From Stenotrophomonas sp. ATCM1_4 (GTDB lineage: Bacteria; Pseudomonadota; Gammaproteobacteria; Xanthomonadales; Xanthomonadaceae), in the NCBI RefSeq assembly GCF_004348115.1, contig NZ_QPFB01000001.1:2806028-2870027 (forward strand): a stretch of DNA of 64,000 bases, given 5' to 3'. The notes below the pieces were generated by a model. That model had not been told where the DNA came from. It saw only the letters and a program-made list of their open reading frames with translations, and made no database searches. Positions within the stretch are counted from its first letter, which is position 1. Every line of letters starts with the position of its first letter. The translations under genes were made by a program, and so were the position numbers. This document shows, piece by piece, positions 61,342-64,000 of the stretch.

Positions 61342-62577
61342 TCAGAACTCGCCGCGGAACCAGTTCTTCAATTTGTTGAACACGCTGCCGGCGCGCCCGG
61401 TGGGCAACGACGGACGACGCGGGTGCTCGATCTGGCTGCCCATCAGCAGCAGGCCCACGCCGGTGGCATGCACCGGGTTGCCCACTACCTCGCCCAGCCC
61501 GGTGACGTGCTGCGGGATGCCCACGCGTACCGGCATCTGCAGCATTTCCTCGGCCAGCTCGACCACGCCTTCCATCTTCGAGGCGCCGCCGGTGAGCACC
61601 ACGCCGGCGCGCACCATCTCCTCGAAGCCGGAACGGCGCAGCTCGGCCTGCACCATTTCAAAGATTTCCTCGTAGCGGCCCTGCACCGCCTGCGCCAGCG
61701 AATGGCGCGGCATGCGGCGCGGCGGGCGGTCGCCGACCGACGGCACCTGGATGCTCTCCTCGGCGGTGGCCAGCTGTGCCAGCGCGCAGGCGTAGCGCAC
61801 CTTGATCTGCTCCGCTTCCGGAGTCGGGGTGCGCAGCATGTGGGCGATGTCGTTGGTGACGTGGTCACCGGCGATCGGCAGCGAGGCGGTGTGGCAGATC
61901 GCGCCCTGCACGTACACCGCGATGTCGGTGGTGCCTGCGCCGATGTCCACCAGCACCACGCCCAGCTCGCGCTCGTCGGCGGTCAGCACCGCCACGCTGG
62001 AGGCCAGCGAGGACAGCACCAGGTCGTCGACCTGCAGGCCGCAGCGCTGCACGCACTTGCTGATGTTGGCCGCGGCCGACTGCGCGCACACCACCAGGTG
62101 CGCATGCACCTCCAGGCGCACGCCCGTCATGCCGACCGGGTTGCGGATGCCTTCCTGCGAGTCGTCCAGCACGTACTCGCGCGGGATCGCATGCAGGATC
62201 TTCTGGTCGGCCGGGATGGCGACCGCCTTGGCCGCTTCCAGCACGCGGTCCAGGTCACCCCAGCTGACCTCGCCTTCGCGGATCGGAGTGATGCCCTGCG
62301 AGTTGCGGCACTGCACGTGGTTGCCGGAGATCGAGGCATAGACCGAACGGATCTCGCAGCCGGCCATCAGCTCGGCTTCCTCGATGGCGCGCTGGATCGA
62401 CTGCACGGTGGATTCGATGTCCACCACCACGCCGCGCTTGAGGCCGCGCGATTCGTGCGAGCCGATGCCGATCACCTCGATCGGGCTGCCCGGCGAGTAC
62501 TCGCCCACCAGCGCCACCACCTTGGAGGTGCCGATGTCCAGGCCGACGATCAACGATTTGTCACCCTTGCGATTCAT
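61342..62577 (-). CDS. ftsA: Cell-division actin-like ATPase FtsA
   Basis: A 411-residue actin-fold protein that tethers FtsZ to the membrane. Motifs: VGLDIGTSKVVALVGE, IEVIGIGSHESRGLKRGVVVD (1C domain start), LVDIGAGTTDIAVYVQGAI, VLTGGASKMEGV. The C-terminus NKLKNWFRGEF is an amphipathic membrane helix. The ATG overlaps the ftsQ stop (ATGA at 62574-62577). Order ftsQ-ftsA-ftsZ as in most gammaproteobacteria. Confidence 0.97.
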   Translation of the reverse strand: MNRKGDKSLIVGLDIGTSKVVALVGEYSPGSPIEVIGIGSHESRGLKRGVVVDIESTVQSIQRAIEEAELMAGCEIRSVYASISGNHVQCRNSQGITPIREGEVSWGDLDRVLEAAKAVAIPADQKILHAIPREYVLDDSQEGIRNPVGMTGVRLEVHAHLVVCAQSAAANISKCVQRCGLQVDDLVLSSLASSVAVLTADERELGVVLVDIGAGTTDIAVYVQGAICHTASLPIAGDHVTNDIAHMLRTPTPEAEQIKVRYACALAQLATAEESIQVPSVGDRPPRRMPRHSLAQAVQGRYEEIFEMVQAELRRSGFEEMVRAGVVLTGGASKMEGVVELAEEMLQMPVRVGIPQHVTGLGEVVGNPVHATGVGLLLMGSQIEHPRRPSLPTGRAGSVFNKLKNWFRGEF

Positions 62578-63302
62578 GTCCTGTCCTGCGTCTGCTTTGT
62601 TGCCGGCGGCGGGGTTCCCCAGCTCAGCGTGAAACCGTTGGTATAGCGAAGGTCGGCGCGCACGATCGGCACCTGGGTGCGCGTGAGCTGCGGCAGCACC
62701 CGCACGAAGCGGGCCAGGCGCGTACGTGCGTCATTGCGGCCGACGATGATCTCGGTGCCGTTGTCCAGCGCCAGCGACCAGCTGCCACGGGCGTCCATCA
62801 CCACCTGGTGCACGTCCACCCCGGCCGGCGCGAACAACGCGCGCGAGTCGTTGTAGAGCTCGACCACTTCGGCGGTCTTGCTGTCCGGGCCATCGAGCAG
62901 CGGCAGCGGCGCGTCCTCCAGGCCATGCGGCACGGCGAACAGGCGGCCCTGCTCGGACAGCAGCCGGTCCTTGCCCCAGCGGGCGAACGGCTTGTGCTCG
63001 ACGATGGTCACTTCCAGCACGTCCGGCCACTGCTTGCGCACCTGCGCGCTCTCCACCCACGGCAGCTTCTGCACGGCGCTCTGCGCGTCCTGCAGCTCGA
63101 CCGCGAAGTAGCCGGCGCGTGCATACGGCAGCAGGGCCTTCTGCAGCTGTTCGCCGGAGACCCGCTTGAATTCGCCGTGCACGCGCAGCTTGGCCAGCGG
63201 CCAACGCTCGGCGCCGACCCAGCCGTTGAGCACGGCCACCACCGGCAACGCCACCAGGGCGATGGCCAGCAACCAGGCGAGCATGCGCAGGAGCGCGTTC
63301 AT
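62574..63302 (-). CDS. ftsQ: Cell-division protein FtsQ
   Basis: A 242-residue bitopic protein: MNALLRMLAWLLAIALVALPVVAVLNGWV (membrane helix about 5-27), a POTRA domain (LAKLRVHGEFKRVSGEQLQKALLPYARAGYFAVELQDAQSAVQKLPWVESAQVRKQWPDVLEVTIVEHKPFARWG) and a beta domain. It links FtsBL to the divisome in the periplasm. It overlaps ftsA by 4 bp. Only 91 bp separate it from murC, so no ddl gene is present here. Confidence 0.95.
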   Translation of the reverse strand: MNALLRMLAWLLAIALVALPVVAVLNGWVGAERWPLAKLRVHGEFKRVSGEQLQKALLPYARAGYFAVELQDAQSAVQKLPWVESAQVRKQWPDVLEVTIVEHKPFARWGKDRLLSEQGRLFAVPHGLEDAPLPLLDGPDSKTAEVVELYNDSRALFAPAGVDVHQVVMDARGSWSLALDNGTEIIVGRNDARTRLARFVRVLPQLTRTQVPIVRADLRYTNGFTLSWGTPPPATKQTQDRT

Positions 63303-63393
63303 CGCGCGCCCTCCCCCGCATTCCGCGCACGCGCGGCCGACACCGACCGCGGCGCGGCGATGTGGGCGGGCATGGACGGGAATGCGTGGCGGT

Positions 63394-64000
63394 TCATTCG
63401 GCCGGGTGCTCCCTGAAGCCTTCGGTCACCACCGCCTGGGCCACCGCGCCGATGTCGCCGGCCCCCATCATCAGCAGCAGGTCGCCGTCCTGCAGGACGT
63501 CCGGCAGCACCGAGGCCAGGTCGGCCGCCTGGCCGACCACCACCGGCTCGCTGCGACCGCGTGCGCGGATGGCGCGTGCCAGCGACTTGGAATCGGCACC
63601 CGGGATCGGCGCTTCGCCGGCCGGGTAGACCTCGCTCAGCACCAGCGCGTCCACTTCGGACAGCACCGCAGCGAAGGCATCGAACTGGTCACGGGTACGG
63701 CTGTAGCGGTGCGGCTGGAAGGCCACCACCAGGCGTTGCGACGGCCAACCGCCGCGGGCAGCGGCGAACACCGCCGCCAGCTCGCGCGGGTGATGGCCGT
63801 AGTCGTCGATCACCCGCACCTTGGCCCCCTTGTGGGTGGTCACGATGCCCAGGTCGTTGAAGCGGCGGCCGACGCCTTCGAACTTCTCCAGCGCGGCGGC
63901 GATGGCTTCCGGGGCCACGCCCAGCTGCCAGCCCACCGCAGCGGCGGCCAGCGCGTTGAGCACGTTGTGCTTGCCCGGCAGGGCCAGCTTGACCGGCACC
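63394..64000 (-). CDS. murC: UDP-N-acetylmuramate-alanine ligase MurC (N-terminal part beyond the window)
   Basis: About 200 residues of the C-terminal part are visible, running off the right edge without a start. It adds L-Ala to UDP-MurNAc. Visible motifs: VKLALPGKHNVLNALAAAAVGWQLGV (Mur central-domain end), VRVIDDYGHHPRELAAVF and VVAFQPHRYSRTRDQF, which define MurC, and MMGAGDIGAVAQAV near the end. It is the promoter-proximal neighbour of ftsQ. Confidence 0.95.
   Translation of the reverse strand, partial: VPVKLALPGKHNVLNALAAAAVGWQLGVAPEAIAAALEKFEGVGRRFNDLGIVTTHKGAKVRVIDDYGHHPRELAAVFAAARGGWPSQRLVVAFQPHRYSRTRDQFDAFAAVLSEVDALVLSEVYPAGEAPIPGADSKSLARAIRARGRSEPVVVGQAADLASVLPDVLQDGDLLLMMGAGDIGAVAQAVVTEGFREHPAE

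Overview
The window is a G+C-rich, densely packed stretch of a gammaproteobacterial chromosome. It most resembles Xanthomonadaceae, probably Stenotrophomonas or a close relative. The evidence is the divided gene order lptD-surA-pdxA-ksgA-apaG-apaH, a cell-division/envelope block murC-ftsQ-ftsA-ftsZ-lpxC next to dciA, an M23 peptidase and secA, an LptD N-terminus (start GTG at 21148) of the xanthomonad type, and GTAG-headed REP-like palindromes. I see no tRNA, rRNA, CRISPR array, prophage or complete insertion sequence. Most genes are ordinary chromosomal core or family-specific genes.

Layout. 1-2420: a truncated GST-like gene divergent from glnS, then a strong terminator. 2456-11597: an accessory uptake locus. 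A TctD/TctE-like two-component operon that also carries an orphan periplasmic binding protein is divergent from an OprP/O-type porin, a CitMHS citrate-type transporter and an acetoacetyl-CoA-reductase-like SDR; a TonB-dependent receptor follows. The shared promoter contains a direct repeat that looks like a Pho box. 11801-16302: a nucleoside deaminase, rlmM, a small cysteine-rich exported protein, an SMP-30-like beta-propeller, an unknown protein and an EF-hand protein. 16413-18799: two ubiquinone hydroxylases. 18915-20064: a probable B12 salvage pair (BtuM-like transporter plus PduO-type adenosyltransferase), then a histone-deacetylase-like hydrolase.

21148-28731: LPS export (lptD), periplasmic chaperone (surA), pyridoxal phosphate synthesis (pdxA), rRNA dimethylation (ksgA), apaG and apaH in one overlapping run, ending with a DUF1287 protein. 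28732-28986 is a repeat-rich island. 28987-31222 (minus) is lgt-thyA-folA, followed by a LemA/TPM cluster, TerC, diacylglycerol kinase and a second two-component system whose kinase and regulator genes are separated by a terminator. 37463-41116 is an iron/heme locus (Fur box, hemP, heme-type TonB receptor, DUF6607). 41252-53991 holds an aldo-keto reductase, nucleoside uptake and ribose salvage (nupC, ribokinase), dusB, proP, DUF2809/DUF3228, an APC permease, a COG4705 protein, metF with an operator-like palindrome in its promoter, a DUF4124 protein and a Nudix-ThiE fusion.

54232-64000 is the secA / M23 / dciA / lpxC / ftsZ / ftsA / ftsQ / murC region. It has the same order as the equivalent Pseudomonas region, except that no ddl gene lies between murC and ftsQ.

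The most interesting items are: the regulated carboxylate/phosphate-type locus with its Pho-box-like repeat; three REP-like elements whose GTAG head supplies the TAG stop codon of the gene they abut; the composite repeat island at 28751-28990; the BtuM-like gene with a cysteine where the B12-coordinating cysteine is expected; the palindrome inside the metF promoter; probable leaderless starts of apaG and dusB; and the 12-bp palindromic gap between the divergent M23 and dciA genes. None of these proves a new system. The first two deserve most attention.
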